The notes: generated by a model not told the origin, from the sequence alone. Shown: positions 47,501-60,429, counted from the first letter of the stretch. The stretch is DNA of 64,000 bases from Isoetes taiwanensis (GCA_021234155.1 JAJEKV010000078.1:3817225-3881224), one strand, 5' to 3'. Numbers and translations: made by a program.

Positions 47501-49714
47501 AAACTCGGTACATTCTTGACCGTCTTTAACCTTTTCTCTCGGTCAAAGGGCCGTATACCGCTTGCCCTAAACCCCGCTTTGATGTTCGGGTGTGAGGCCG
47601 CGATGCAATCGACTGGAAATCACTGCTTATCTCTCCTTCTTTGGTTCTCCGCCTCCCTTTGCTTACTAGGAAATATGCCTCTTTGAATACGCCTTTGTAA
47701 GCAAGTAAAAGCATGCCACATCTAGAGGCTAAAGCTCGGCATAAGGATAACAAGGCGTGCGATGCCTTTCTTTTGCCTCCAATATGACTTCAAAATTTAC
47801 ATGAACGCCGCACCATCCAATATGATAAGGTGGAGGTCGGGTCTCGATACACCTCACTGAACTCTTGTCAGAAAATGTGACGTACCCATGACTTAAACAA
47901 GCCCGATGTCATCCAAGCCAATGACACAAATGCTCAATGGTGCACCTTTCAAGGACCTTGTATTATGATCTTGCTTCATGCTATTACCTTTTGAAAATAT
48001 ACATGTTGGGATCCCCAGACTCTCAAGATTAACACAAAACCAAAATAGTAAACTCATATTCCCTATTGTTCATAACTACCTCACCTACCCTATTCCCCCC
48101 TTCGAAGGCGATTTTCAACCCTTCACTTTCCCCGCCTCAATCTAAATTTCGCCAAGATTCCATGTATCCTTGAGGCGGGAATGCAAATTCAAAGATAAAT
48201 CAAGTAAGCCCTGCGATAGAAGTTGTTTCCAGGTTCTCGTGGTCATGGCACCCGCCCCCGCCATCTAGGCTTCGACTCCTAGAGCCACTTCCTGCAGTTT
48301 GTTTAAAGAGCCTCTAATTAATTTCACGCCTGTACTCCATTCACATGAGTCTCTCTGTTTTAGCTATCTCTCGCCGCTTTCCTTGGATACAGATAGTGTG
48401 GACCCCATCCCTTTGCTCCCTCACATGTTAAGGCCCAATTGGACGAAGCCTTCCTCTCTGGAGCTGTCAATATCTCAGGGATGATTTGTTTGTTTGTGGC
48501 TTGTTCGGAACAGAGCAACTAATCCCCATTGTGGACTCCGTATACCGTGACTCCTAGAAGCCTCTAATTGAAATGCCATATTCGTTCGAGGATGTCGCAG
48601 CATTTGCTCTTCCCGCCCCATTGACCTTCCTACTCGCCTCTGCATTGGACTCAAAAGATCGTACCCAGGTGCCTCTCCCTTTATCCCGGGCGCGTTGTAC
48701 CTTCTGGCTTACGCCGCCCTGCACCTTTCTTCACATCGGATTCTCTTCGCAAGCCTCTGGCCGAAACCATGGCTATTCGTATTCTTCATGCCTTCCTCTC
48801 GAGCACATTTGAACCTGCGCAGCAGGTTGTGATTTATGGCCATGGAAGCTATAGCGTGCTCCAGAATTCAATTTCAAGAATGCAATCGAAAGTGCAAGCT
48901 TTGGGCGCCAAATCGCTTCTGCAAACCCGCAAGATTGAATCGCTTCCAAATCTAAGATGCTCTGGGTATTTTCTTCAACACTAACGGGTCATCTAGTGCA
49001 CGAAGGTCATCTAGTGCACGCATGTATATTCAAGTCAATGACAGAGGTCATTGGTAACGGCTGATGGAAACCCCGGTGTTCTCGCTTGAAGGAAACCTAG
49101 ATAATTCCACACCTGGCCACAAGCCGACGCATTACCTGGATCTGGGATACCCATGGTCAGCTCGGGCGATAACAACCGGGCCAGAGGGACGGGGTTTAAT
49201 GTCAGCTCGAGGTGGGGTCACTAGAAGAAAGCGCAATCATACCCTAGGTATAAGAATTTAAAATATTAGAACACAAATGTTAGTTAACCTATGGAAAATT
49301 AAAAATTGAAAATATCAATATGGCATCAACGTCAAGATCTCGGCAAAGAGCTCGACTCCAACTATAAATCCGAATTGCTACTCGAGATCAATTTTTTTTA
49401 TGTGGACTCTATGCACCCATTGCTATCTGCAGATAATTGGGTTTGCCCATCAACGTGTTTCCAAGCACATGGCTTCTACCACTGTTCATTATCAGCATGA
49501 GCGTTTCCTGCACAAAATAATATAAATGAAATTTAGCGCAAATTTGACCTCTACATTTATGAAATATAACAGAAACAGAAACATTTACAGTAAGGACAGA
49601 AACAACTACTTCACATATAAAGAGTTGAAGCAATTCACTACTTACTGTAACTGAGCATTTAAAAAAACAAAGAGGAAGTGATTCATGACTTACCACCATA
49701 TCTAAGCTTTCCAT

Positions 49715-50030
49715 CTAAGCTTGCCATCCTGTAGATTGAACCTCTCCTATTTGTAAACTTTTATCTTGACCACGCCTATTACATAAAGAACTCCAAGTAG
49801 CCAGTGCCCTCTCATATGGAAATTCTTCGATAGTATACTCGCTTGCATATGCTCGAAGACACAAGTCCAGATTTTTGGTGAGTTTATTCCGCACCTTATT
49901 TTTAAGGACTCCCATGAGACTAAAAGTCCTTCTATCTCCCGCATGGTACTCCAAGGATCATGGTTTATAAAGATCCGCAAGCTTGAAACACGCAGTATGT
50001 GTTCTCGTGAGCACTTGACTATACCCAATC
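49715..50030 (-). pseudogene. hAT transposase C-terminal fragment
   Basis: Minus frame 49715-49954 reads RRTFSLMGVLKNKVRNKLT then LDLCLRAYASEYTIEEFPY. This resembles the hAT dimerisation region, where ER.FS..G.I..K.RN.L is followed by a helix. The frame ends at a stop shortly after RALATWSSLCNRRG. Upstream minus-strand frames (about 50280-50400) read VRGTYAKVAALWLENSSTL, which may belong to the same protein. The catalytic part is not identifiable. Confidence 0.45.
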
Positions 50031-52659
50031 TTTGTCCAAAGCCTTGTGATTTAATTCACATTTGGGTTGGCTTTTCCAAGTTCTCAACCTGGCTCACATC
50101 GTGTCAGCTAAAACATTCTCCGATTAAAGCAATTTTCCATTAATAATAACATAAATCTCCTCTCCATCTTCATAGCAGTAGTGTGTGCAAACGTTTATAA
50201 GAATCTTCAAATTTTTCTTGAATTGATTGAGTATTTAATACCTTGTGAATGTAACTAAATTGTGGATATACAGTCATTGCTTCAATCGCTTTGGAAAGCG
50301 TAGAACTATTCTCAAGTCATAAAGCTGCAACTTTAGCGTAGGTTCCCCTTACCACGTCCATAGGATTATTGAAAGTATCTCACTTGTAGGACTCCTTCCC
50401 TCGAAGACGCATCACGAACTCTAGTTCTTGTAGTATACATCTGTAATATTAATATATGCTTGTGCACACTTTTCTCATATAAAAGTTCATATTCTATTCT
50501 ATTCTATTCTCATTGTTCTGCCATCCTCAGAAGATACAAAATGCATGGTTAGGAACAAAGCATGCAATAGAGCAAAAAGATTGGAATGAACAAAGACAAC
50601 TTTAGTTGCTTAATAAGGAAAAATATTGCAAGAAAATGGCTCATGAAATGGAATCATATGTTCATTTAAATAATTTGCAAAAGTGAATCGCCATTAAGAT
50701 AAAGAAAAGAGAAACATTTAATATTGCTCGGCAATTATGCCGCTCAGACATCAATAGTATAATACTCATTTTCAATCATAACTCATGGCCAAATGTAGGC
50801 TAAATCAGACAAGCTTCAAGTGGCGATTGGTGTATTTTGAAAAAGCCACAAAAGGCTAGATAAGAGCTATTTCAAGCAAAGTCTATCATTTGGGGACCAA
50901 TACAATATGAGAAAATAACTTGCAAGAATGAACAACCCGCATGTGGTCCTGTATAAGGCGAGAGTTCTCTCATGATTAGATAATAAGGGCTGAGAACTTG
51001 GGTATAGGTGTCTAAATCCATCACAGGCCTTCCTAACAGAGTGCAATTATTGTCTAACATTGAGAACCACGTGCTCCAGCCAAACGTTAGGTTGAGATGC
51101 TGCCGGAATTGCAATGTTTGGAATAGAAGGACTTTAGAACTTAAATTTCTTTTTGGGCTTCATCTCGATATCCTCGCAATCGCTAAAATGTTTGTCGATG
51201 TGGCCCTAAATAAGGTCCCAACATTCTATCAAGTTTTTCCGCTAAATCGTATTGGCTATGACCGCCTTTTTGTTGTTTGCAATGGCTTATTTCTAGTCAC
51301 ATCTTCTTTAGCCCATCAGCATGCCACTACCAAATGATTGTGGTGTAACTTTCGGGAAATAACTCAAGAGAGCTACCTTATTGCTTCTCTTGTGTTTACA
51401 AGAAATGTGGTAGAAAAATAAACTATTATCCGTTATGTATTCGCCTCGATTTTTTCCTTTTCGCAGAGCACTCTCAATGCAAACGATCGCCTCGAGATTA
51501 CTGCCGCGTAATGAGGAAAAGAATGAGGTACTCATATGGTCTTCCCACTTTTGTGTTGTCATTTTATCAAGCTGCAGGCAAAGATGTAACTAAAGCGTAT
51601 TTTGACTGACCTTTCAAGCCTTTTTGGCGCAAATTCCTATCTATTGCTAATTCTAATGGCAAAGTGTCTCAAATCACCAATTTTCACAAAACTCGCATTC
51701 ATCTAAACCAGCTTTAGAGAATGAATGCCGCTGCCAATAGAACATAACTATGAGATAAATTGACCTCCGCCACAATTTCGAACAACACCAAATCTAGACT
51801 ACTTTGATTGCTTTTCCAGACATTCTCATTTCTACTTTTGTCATGTGGTACTCGACTTGATTCATCGTAGATGTCTATGTTTACGTAAAAATTAAATCGT
51901 GTCACAACATGACAATTGAACACCCAAAACTAATCCTAATCCTCCGAGATGCTCACTGTGAAAAGCTTTTTTCTAATCTCTTTTCCTCGTGATGGCTTCT
52001 AAGATTTGAGGCTTCCTTAAAGTCCAAAATCGGCATACAAACCAACATGTACAAAGGTGGGCGATGGATTTTATTTTACCGTGTTCGCGGATTATGGCTA
52101 AGAACCAAGAAAATCGATGGATTTACTACTCCTAAGACGAGCACAAAGATACCTTCGTAGGTTCAGAGTCTCGGCGACGTGGCAAGAGAGCTTTTAAAAG
52201 TCCACCCATAAAACCTCATGCATTTTTTTTTTTCATGGGCTTACGGCCTATTAAAATTTTCGTAGTTTTTTTTTCAATTTTGTAAAATCGCAGAAGTTAA
52301 CGGGAAATTTCGTACCTTAAAGTCATCTCTAGCCACCATTGATCGACACAAGTCAAGCTTTGAGACAAGGGAACGTTGTCTCGATCACACGATGCCGATG
52401 TTGTTACCCTCACGACCCAAGTCGATCAAGTACCATCACTTGTCACTGCCAACGACCAGACTTTTGCAAAGGAATGCACCGCCTCAAAGACTGTTCGCCG
52501 CTTCGTGGAGCACAACAATATTGTACAAGAAGTCATGTTATGCCCGAACACAATATCGTCCAAGATTTCAATAATTACCTCCTTCTTGAAACTCCTTCTT
52601 CTCGCTTACTGAGTTTCTATTCTCCTCAGATAAGATTCTTCCATTCACCACCACGACCC

Positions 52660-52900
52660 CGCTTGGTATCTTGACTGGGGCAACTTGCCTTATGTCCCCA
52701 TTCCACCATCTCTTTCTCGGTGAATTATACACCTTCTGTCTCCCCGCCGCCCAGCTCTTATGGGCAACAATAGTCTTCATGGGATTGCTACCGGGCACTA
52801 TAATTCTCCAAATTTCCTAGTGGCAATTATCAAGGAATCTTAGAGGTTCTTTATGTGCCAGTTTACACAAGCAACTTATTTCGTAAGCAACTGACTCTCC
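52660..52900 (+). pseudogene. Copia protease remnant
   Basis: The reading ILTGATCLMSPFHHLFLGE matches the copia protease start (.LDSGAT.HM....F), but the catalytic Asp-Ser is lost through a small deletion. An adjacent frame reads VLYVPVYTSNLF (about 52848-52884), the conserved block that follows in copia proteins. Confidence 0.65.
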
Positions 52901-52969
52901 TGGTTTTCGAAGTTCCTTTCAACTGATCATTGGCGCCCATCACGATTCCCATCACACTAGCTCATCCGA

Positions 52970-53860
52970 GGCACACGAAAGTTGGCAATCTTTATCGCCT
53001 TTATGCTCATCCCATCAATGATCATGCCTGCCTTGTGTGTAAACTCCATCCCCTAATTCTCGGCCTCCCGACCTTTGCACCTCGCCTTGGCCATGCAACA
53101 CACTCTAGGCTTCCCATTCTTGCCTCCGTGAGGCCTCTTCATCCACACCTCAACCCAAGAACTTTGCATTGCATGTCTTCTGCTTAAATCCACGCTCAAT
53201 TTCCTCCATCCCTCCACCGCGGGGCATCCAGACCCTTACAAATGGTCCGACAGTGATTTATGGGGCTTTTTCGCTGTCTACCTTATCGGGTTTCTCGCGA
53301 CATGCTCATATTCTTAGATGACCACAACCAAAACTCTTCTTTACCTTTTACCTAAAGTGAGACCTTTTCTAAATTCATTCACTTCATTGGCCATCCGCAG
53401 AGCGATCACGTGCACCTGTACTGGCATATTAATTTCAAGACCGATGGCTGGGAGAATATATCTCCAACTTTCATGAATATTGTTCATCACGTGGAATTAC
53501 TCATGAGTTTATCGTTACAACATCAGAGTAATGGACGAAGCTGAGAGAACCAATCTGGATTATTCGAAATGATTCAGCCTTTTGTTCACCATGAATGTAC
53601 CCTTTGTATTCTCGATGAAGAAGAACACCTCATTTATCTGACTAACCATCTCTCCCCATCGCACTTCAAAGAATAAGTGCCAAGAGATTTGGTCCTGTCA
53701 CCATTACTCTTACTTCATCCTAAAAGTTTTTGATGTTTTGTTCATCTTCTCCACATCCTTCCTCCAAACTAGCACCCAAAGCCATTCCTTGTATGTTTCT
53801 TGGTTACTCTTTTGACCAAAGAAAGTTTATCAGTCTCAGACAGATCCGGGCTAAACACAA
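52970..53860 (+). pseudogene. Copia GAG-pre-integrase and integrase remnant
   Basis: Interrupted plus-strand frames: HTKVGNLYRLYAHP (about 52975-53015), ENISNFHEYCSSRGITHEFI (about 53452-53512), where copia integrase has G.EF....Y....GI.H, and LAPKAIPCMFLGYSFDQRKF (about 53772-53832), the integrase C-terminal block (.LDPK...C.FLGYS..QKGY). Stops and frameshifts throughout. Confidence 0.65.
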
Positions 53861-54234
53861 ATTGGATCATAAGCTGCCATGTGAAATTTCAAGAAAATGT
53901 TCCTGCCATCATATTCTCCCTCCCCGATCTTGTCTTACTGAATTTCCTGCTACACCAACATTCGATACATCAACTCCTATTGCTCTCATTCCCGATTCAT
54001 CAACCCCACTGCCTCCCATTCCTGAGCAGCACACCACCTCCAGCTTCCGACCCGACGCATTCCTCCTCTCCCTCATGGAGCCTCTTGCTATTCCATCCTC
54101 ACGCCCATCTGCACCAATGAGCTCCGCTTGGGCCTCCGACTATTCTTTCTCTCTCAAACACTTCCCAATGAACTCTTATCATCGCCATTACAGACCATTC
54201 ACACGAATGGCAACGCGTTGAAGAAGAAATCAAT

Positions 54235-54387
54235 CAATCAAATCAGCTCAAACTTGGTCTCTCGTATCTCGCCCTGCTCATAGACCTGTTGTTTCATCCA
54301 AATGGTCTACAAACCAAGTACAACACCACGATCAATGATTCAGTTTCACTGGTAGCTGTGAGGTTTCAATCAAGTCAAGGCATTGAT
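54235..54387 (+). pseudogene. Copia RT, first segment, cut by a nested element
   Basis: Reads TWSLVSRPAHRPVVSSKW, the start of the RVT_2 domain, and ends LVAVRFQSSQGID. The expected continuation (a D/E-rich FEETHAPLARM) is found 5.2 kb away at 59594, directly after the nested element. Confidence 0.75.
54383..54387. repeat. Target-site duplication, left copy
   Basis: TTGAT at 54383-54387 pairs with TTGAC at 59594-59598 on the far side of the nested element. Four of five bases match and both encode the Ile-Asp junction of the interrupted RT. Confidence 0.6.
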
Positions 54388-54818
54388 CAAAAAAACTCTT
54401 GCAATTGATCAACCTCTTATAGTTTTATTTTAACACTTTGTCAACCACGTTTCAAAATATGAAGACCTCTAATGTCAAAACATTAATGAACAGTATTTCA
54501 ACTACAACAACAAATGAACCAACGGATATTCACTTCACAATTTCGGCTTTCGGCAGACTGATTCCGGCTCCCCTGTTTCCGGCCAACTATTTCGTCCATC
54601 TCTATTGAATCCACCTTTTTGTTCTCATTTTAATCCGATGTGATCACATCCTTATCCATTCCACCGATTCTCCCTGTATCTTCTCTTTGATTTACACTTG
54701 GCCCAACCATGACTTACTATTTTCCATAACTTGTTACGACCATTTGTAAATGACCATTGGAATCTAGATATAATAACATAAGTTAAGACATTATTCCACC
54801 ATACCATATGCACGAACA
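54388..54818 (-). repeat. 3' LTR of the nested copia element
   Basis: Its right end (minus TGTTCGTGCATATGG) keeps the TG start. It contains AAAACTCTTGCAATTGATC at the left and AATCTAGATATAATAACATA near the right, identical in the partner. Confidence 0.85.
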
Positions 54819-55642
54819 CCCCTTAATGTCTTAACTCGTGAATCAGAATTTTCTCAGAGTTGCAAAGTTTTTCTCATTGCATCTATATCGATCTATTCGT
54901 AGTTTGCAAAGTATTCAACAGAGATCATCGATCTAAACCGAAAGTGCATAAGGCTTAGGTCACACGACTATAACTATAATGCATTCACACCTGCTTTGAT
55001 TTTAACCATGAAACCTGCTTTCTCTTAAAGCCTTAGAATATATATCTCGCAACTTGTATGCCTGTGTATGAAGATATTCTACGACATGATCTTCTTCTTC
55101 ATAACAACATCCCCCATAAAGTGCATCCGTAATTCGGCTATGTTTTGTTCTTCTGCAATACAAGGTTTTTGTAAGAGCTATACACTGTTATCACAAGACA
55201 AATTGTAGGTTTTTTCGTCAGCCCCAACTCATTCAAAGAACTTTTCCGAGCTATATAATTTCTTTTAGTTGTGTTAGCATGCGTATTCTCTTCAAGAGAT
55301 GATAAAGCTATAGTCGCTCGCTTTTGCTTTTCCATGCAACAGTTTGCATTTCCTACTTATCATAGTATTATCCCGATGTAGATTGCCTCTCAGATTCTAC
55401 ATCTCCACCCCAATCAAGATCGTGAATCCTTGCAAAGTCAAATCTTTGAATCATAAATTAAACCATGATCCGGTACATTTTAGATATCTAATTACACGCT
55501 TTGCGTACTATCCAATGGCCTTTGCTGTGATTATTGCAAATCTACTACATATTCATCAGACATATATATCCGGTCTTGTTCCATTTGCTAAGTAAATTAG
55601 CCAAACCAATCAATTGATGGTATGGAATGTTCGCCATCTCTT

Positions 55643-55939
55643 CTATTTCAGCTTTTGTCTCATGGGACACACATGTCCCGTCGGTCCTTTGTCCCGCACT
55701 ATGGGAGTCTGTTTGCATTCACTCATGTTGAACCTCTTTAATGCTTTGAATATTCTTCGACTGCTTAAACATGTGCGTAGACTCCTTTTTGGCTTTATCC
55801 CCTTAACTGATTCTAAGAAGCTTTTCAGCTCATTTAAGTCCGTCATTTTAAACTTCTTTGCAAGACATTTTGGGTAATGTTCTAAACATGATAAGCTATT
55901 AGTCGCTATGATGCAATCGTCCAATGATAAGGCAATCAT
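55643..55939 (-). pseudogene. Copia RT C-terminal segment of the nested element
   Basis: Minus frame of about 98 codons reads DDCIIATNSLSCLEHYPKC then LAKKFKMTDLNELKSFLES. This matches the copia RT block after the active site (..DDI...S......K..L...F.M.DLG.L..FLG). The first Y-V of YVDD falls outside the open frame. Confidence 0.75.
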
Positions 55940-57224
55940 AACACTCTTTTCTACTTTGTAAATATAAATATTTCCATCTCAGATTAGCTTGGAAAAACAA
56001 TGTTTTCTCAAGTACTCATCCATACATTTATACCACCGTCAGTGATTGCCTAAGTCCGTAGAGTACCGCTTCCGTAGCTTCCATACTTTACCTTCACCCT
56101 TTCAAAGCCGTGGAGCTTGGCTCATGTATATCTCTTCATCTAAATCAGCATTTAAAAAAGTCAGAGACAGCATCCATGGATGTAAGTGCATACTTTTGCA
56201 TTTGCAAGTGCTAGTAACAACTCCGACACTTAGTTTGACTATTGAGTAAACGCTTCACCAAAGTCAAGTCCCTTCTTCCGAGAATATCCTCACATGCTCC
56301 TGCTTTTTCTTTGAACCTTTTCAGATTGCTATCCCGGCTCAGCTTTAAGTCTCAGAATCCATTTACACTTACAATATTTTTCCCTTCCTCGGTTTTGTAA
56401 CCACTTATGTTTTATTATCATGGAAAGACTTCATTTCAGCCATCATTGCCTCTTCCATTCTCTACTATTTTCGTGATTCAACTACCGCTCAAATCATTGT
56501 GGGACATCATCTAGTATAGCCAAGACATTGCTACAATTCTTCTTCCTTTGTAATCTCTTGCTTTTCCCCGTATCTAGCCTCCCATAATCATTAATGTTCT
56601 GTTTTACTTCATCTTCAACTTTCAATTTCGCTTTTCTTCAGATTTTGATCTCAACTCATTGTGACTTGGCTCACTCAAAGAACTTGGTTTGCAGTATTCT
56701 CAGAGCCTGTGGTGCAACATTACTTTTCTCTCCACTATTATCATCACACTATCATCATCCATGTAAGTAAACTTACCTTCTTATTATTTCTCACTGTAAG
56801 TAGACTCACCGCCTTTGTTACAAATGGGGCCTTTACGTTTCAGACTTATACAAGATAGATTCTTCAAACGTGACATCTCTACTTATTAATATAAGGCTCC
56901 TTTTCTTTGGCCTGCACATTCAATGCTTTACTTTCAAAGATTACAACCTACTAGAAAAGCCACTCTGCGCCTGGCCATCTAATTCCCTTTCCCTGCTTTC
57001 CTTATGCACATGAACATAGCCAAGACACCCAAACACTTTGAATTTTGCAAAGTCTATTTGACATTTGGGTTCCACAGCCTCCTGTGAATCTAATTCGAAG
57101 ACTGCATTGGAAACTATTTTGAATGTAGACTACAAGATTTACAACCTCCTCCATAAATAATTAGGGCAAGCCTGTATGTTTCAAAGATTGCTCCGGCAAA
57201 GATTCAAGATCGGCCCCATTTTTT

Positions 57225-57300
57225 CCTTTCGCCACACCATTTTGTTGTGGATCATGAGAGCATGTCAATTGCCTAGCAATTCCATGTAATTTACAAAATG
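57225..57300 (-). pseudogene. Integrase block of the nested element
   Basis: The minus strand reads HGIARQLTCSHDPQQNGVA, matching the conserved copia integrase motif HGI..Q.T.P.TPQQNGVAER that contains the last catalytic region. Confidence 0.75.
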
Positions 57301-58284
57301 CTCTAAACCCGCTTGATAGGTATTCCTCCTCATCACTCCTTAAACATTTCAGCTTTCTTCCTGCTTTCTCACTTTCGTACTAAGAAATCTTTAAAGGCAT
57401 CAAAGGTCCACTTTTCTTTCTTAGAAGATAACTCAGATCTTCTACCATAGTCAATTCACAAACTACGAAAATACCTCTTTCCAAATTGTAATTGGCTACA
57501 TTAATGGGGCCACATAAACCGAATGTACCTTAATTCCCAAGAGATCTTTAGCTCTCTTCCCATGCTTTGCATAACCAGTAGCCTTGAATGCTTGCCCAAC
57601 ATGTAATCCATAGCGCAGACTTTCATACAAACATCACTCATTTTTCCTTTGATCCTCTTTTCTTTAAACAAACGATCGATATTCTATGTGTGGGCTAACC
57701 TTCATGCCACAATTCAAGAGAGTTCTTATCCACTTCCAGCACATTATTTACAATACTCATGCTTAAATTCAAAAGATTCTAACGCCGCATGGCTAGAAAC
57801 TCAATTTATTATTTCTCAACACTATATACTGCCTCTCAAATATATGTATAAACTAAGATTCATGTCGCTTATGACACTCAAGTCTTAATGATGCTGTGTA
57901 CACAAAACATGATTTAAATTCACTGGTTTTCCTTCTAGATTGTAGAGTCAAAGCAACATTCCTTCCGCTTGGGCAAATCTTGACTCTCCCATCTCCTAGT
58001 TTCACTTTTCTTTACATTCACCTTGTATTAAGCAAGTCAGCACCGCTGACTATGCTTTTCTTTGTCTGCCATTCAGTACAAAAGATTGAGCACACTTATG
58101 AGACTCCCTTTATACCCAGTGTTGGGGCAACAATTTTTACCTCATCAATCTCTTCGCATCTTCGCTTGTCTTTCATCTTCACTATCTCCGCTGCAACATT
58201 AAAGGTCGATGTATCTCCTCTTTACCTCCTCTTCCCAACCTGCTCTTCCCCGCCTGCATTCCCTGCTTCTCCTCTACCAACTCC

Positions 58285-58350
58285 TTAGGTGAAGGGCATG
58301 CACTAGCATAGTGCCCACCACCGCAGTATAGTGCCTCGCCATCTTTCTTT
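58285..58350 (-). pseudogene. Gag zinc-knuckle remnant of the nested element
   Basis: The minus strand reads ALYCGGGHYASACPSP. The CX2CX4HX4C knuckle has lost a cysteine but keeps GH and the final C. Confidence 0.55.
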
Positions 58351-59150
58351 GATCCATTAGGACAATTGATCTTTATATGTCTCTATCTCTCCAAGATAGA
58401 TAGTATGGAATTCCAAAGATCCGCTCACTCTGTCATTGCTTTACCATTCCTCGGGTTCACCTTCTGCCATTAAAACCTCGATGCTTCTTCTTCTTCTTCT
58501 CACCCATGAATTTCTTTTGTTCAATTTCAATTGTATAGTTCTTCAGTATGTTCTCTCGTCTCAGGTAACTGCTCACTGCCAGTAGAGACAAGGTATTCAT
58601 ATTGGAGAATATTCTAGAGACATATAAATTTTAGAGTTTTATAGCCCTTCCCCCGCCGCTTAAGTCCGCACACATCAAGTCAAATCTAGCAAACAATTAA
58701 ATCCATCTCTCATCATATTTTAACATTCTAACTCCTCTCTCTCAAGAATATCTATTCCGAGATGTATTTTTCTTTGATACCCTTCACAAGATAACGCTAT
58801 TACTTTTGGTCCAAGTGTTCTTATTTTATCATAATATTAGCCGCCTTTACACATGATAATAGCCCCTAGCTTGACCGATCTTGTCTCCATATCTTCAAAG
58901 CAGAATCTCGATCTAGAAGAAGACCTGGCCTCAACCCGCTGAGCGCCACCGCTGTAACCTCATCATCTACCTTCATCATTTGTTTGAACAGTCGCACAAT
59001 GGGCTCTTACCGCTTCTAGGGTTCAAGGTTCCGCAGTTTCTCAACACCAAGACTTTCTCATCTTCTTTCCGTTCCAAATCCTTCAGTTCTTGAACCTTCA
59101 ACTGAGTTCAACAGGTGGTTGCTCCAAAGCTGCTGATACGGATACTCCCG

Positions 59151-59162
59151 GCCTCGATACCA
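59151..59162 (-). other. Primer-binding site of the nested copia element
   Basis: Minus TGGTATCGAGGC is close to TGGTATCAGAGC, complementary to the 3' end of initiator-Met tRNA, and lies within three bases of the 5' LTR edge. Confidence 0.75.
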
Positions 59163-59164
59163 CC

Positions 59165-59593
59165 GTAAAAAACTCTTGCAATTGATCAACCTCTTATAGT
59201 TTTATTTTAACACTTTGTCAACCACGTTTCAAAATATGAAGACTTCTAATGTCAAAACATTAATGAACAAAGAGATTAACCACAACAACAAATGAACCAA
59301 TCTGGAGTATTCACTTCACACTCTTGGCCGTAAGAATGATTCATTCTGCTTCCGCCAACTATTTCGTCCATCTCTATTGAATCCACCTTTTTGTTCTCAT
59401 TTTAATCCGATGTGATCACATCCTTATCCATTCCACCGATTCTCCCTGTATCTTCTCTTTGATTTACACTTGGCCCAACCATGACTTACTATTTTCCATA
59501 ATCACATTTACCATTTGTAAATGACCATTGGAATCTAGATATAATAACATAAGTTAAGACATTATTCCACTATACCATATGCAATTTCCAATA
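59165..59593 (-). repeat. 5' LTR of the nested copia element
   Basis: Pairs with 54388-54818. Its outer terminus on the minus strand is TATTGGAAATTGC, so the initial TG has changed to TA. The inner end reads GAGTTTTTTACGG. Confidence 0.85.
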
Positions 59594-60015
59594 TTGACTT
59601 CGAGGAAACTCATGCACCGCTTGCCCGCATGGTTTCAATCAAGACCATTCTTAAGTTCATATGTCATTAAAATCACTATTTCATCCATCAAATGGACGCC
59701 CATAATGCCTTCTCAATGGTGATTTATATGAAGAGGTATATCTAGAGCAGCCCAAGGTTTTCAATAACCTTTGACCCTCCGAAGTTTGCGATTACATAAG
59801 GCTCTTTACTTGCCCACGCTAAGCCTCCAAGTCATGGTATACCGCTTGACCAAACTCGAATACTTTGGTTTTTCTCGCGAACATGCATCTTCAAATGCCT
59901 ACCATGCTTCTCTCTCAAACCTTCCTTTTCTTATTATTCTTTGCTATGTCGATGATCCGCCTATTGCGCCTTCTTCCCGATTCACAACGCAAGACCCAAC
60001 TACGTGCATCCTTCC
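59594..60015 (+). pseudogene. Copia RT, second segment of the plus-strand host element
   Basis: Immediately right of the nested element the plus strand reads DFEETHAPLARMVSIKTILK, then IHQMDAHNAF, GDLYEEVYLEQP, RLHKALY and CYVDD (59943-59957). These are the successive RVT_2 blocks with the catalytic aspartates present, separated by frameshifts. Confidence 0.8.
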
Positions 60016-60429
60016 ATGAAAGATCTTGCACTTTCATTACTTCCTTGGCCTTGAGGCCTTCTATGATCAAACCGACACTCTACCTGCTCAATCCAACATA
60101 TCTCGACATCCGCCAAGGCCAATCTCACTTTTGTAATCCAAAGATTCACTCCTCTTGAATTCGGCCTCTCTCTCATGCCAAATGATCCTCCATGCACCCT
60201 CGCTTTCAAACTCTCAAAGATCACCACCGCATTTTCCCTCAAGATGCTTAATCATGCTATATCTACCACCAGATCTTGCCCTTCCCTTTGTGCAAATTAA
60301 GTCAATTTCTTCCAATGATCCACGCAATTCTAGCATCAGGTTTCCTCAAACGCCCTCCGCTATCTAGCCGACTAACTATGGGCTCTACTATCATGCCGAT
60401 AATTTTCCTCCACCATTTAAGGCCACTGT

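Larger units (their letters stand above)
44270..52330. mobile_element. Composite insert of about 8 kb within the plus-strand copia Gag
   Basis: The interval separates the Gag zinc-knuckle start from the protease region and is not copia coding sequence. It contains an AT-rich start with a duplicated motif (44337-44520), GC-rich stretches at 44860-45620 and 46260-47500 with many overlapping but unassignable ORFs, and a hAT-like fragment (49715-49954, minus). GATACCAGTAATA near 46192 resembles a minus-strand primer-binding site, so another retroelement may be included. I could not resolve boundaries, terminal repeats or the number of insertions. Confidence 0.4.
54388..59593 (-). mobile_element. 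Complete nested Ty1/copia element, minus strand (5.2 kb)
   Basis: Two LTRs of 431 and 429 bp with long identical stretches bound the element. A primer-binding site (minus TGGTATCGAGGC, 59151-59162) is next to the 5' LTR. A polypurine tract (minus TTAAGGGGTG, about 54819-54828) is next to the 3' LTR. On the minus strand the order is a zinc-knuckle remnant near 58290-58345, integrase near 57231-57290 (HGIARQLTCSHDPQQNGVA) and RT at 55643-55939. This is the copia order. It sits inside the RT of the plus-strand element with a short target duplication. LTR similarity exceeds that of the host pair, so it is the younger of the two. The coding region is full of stops. Confidence 0.85.

Noticed and set aside
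55344-58288. Plus-strand ORFs (for example 57896-58288) as independent genes
   Set aside because: They lie antisense to the nested minus-strand copia coding region and have no domain of their own.
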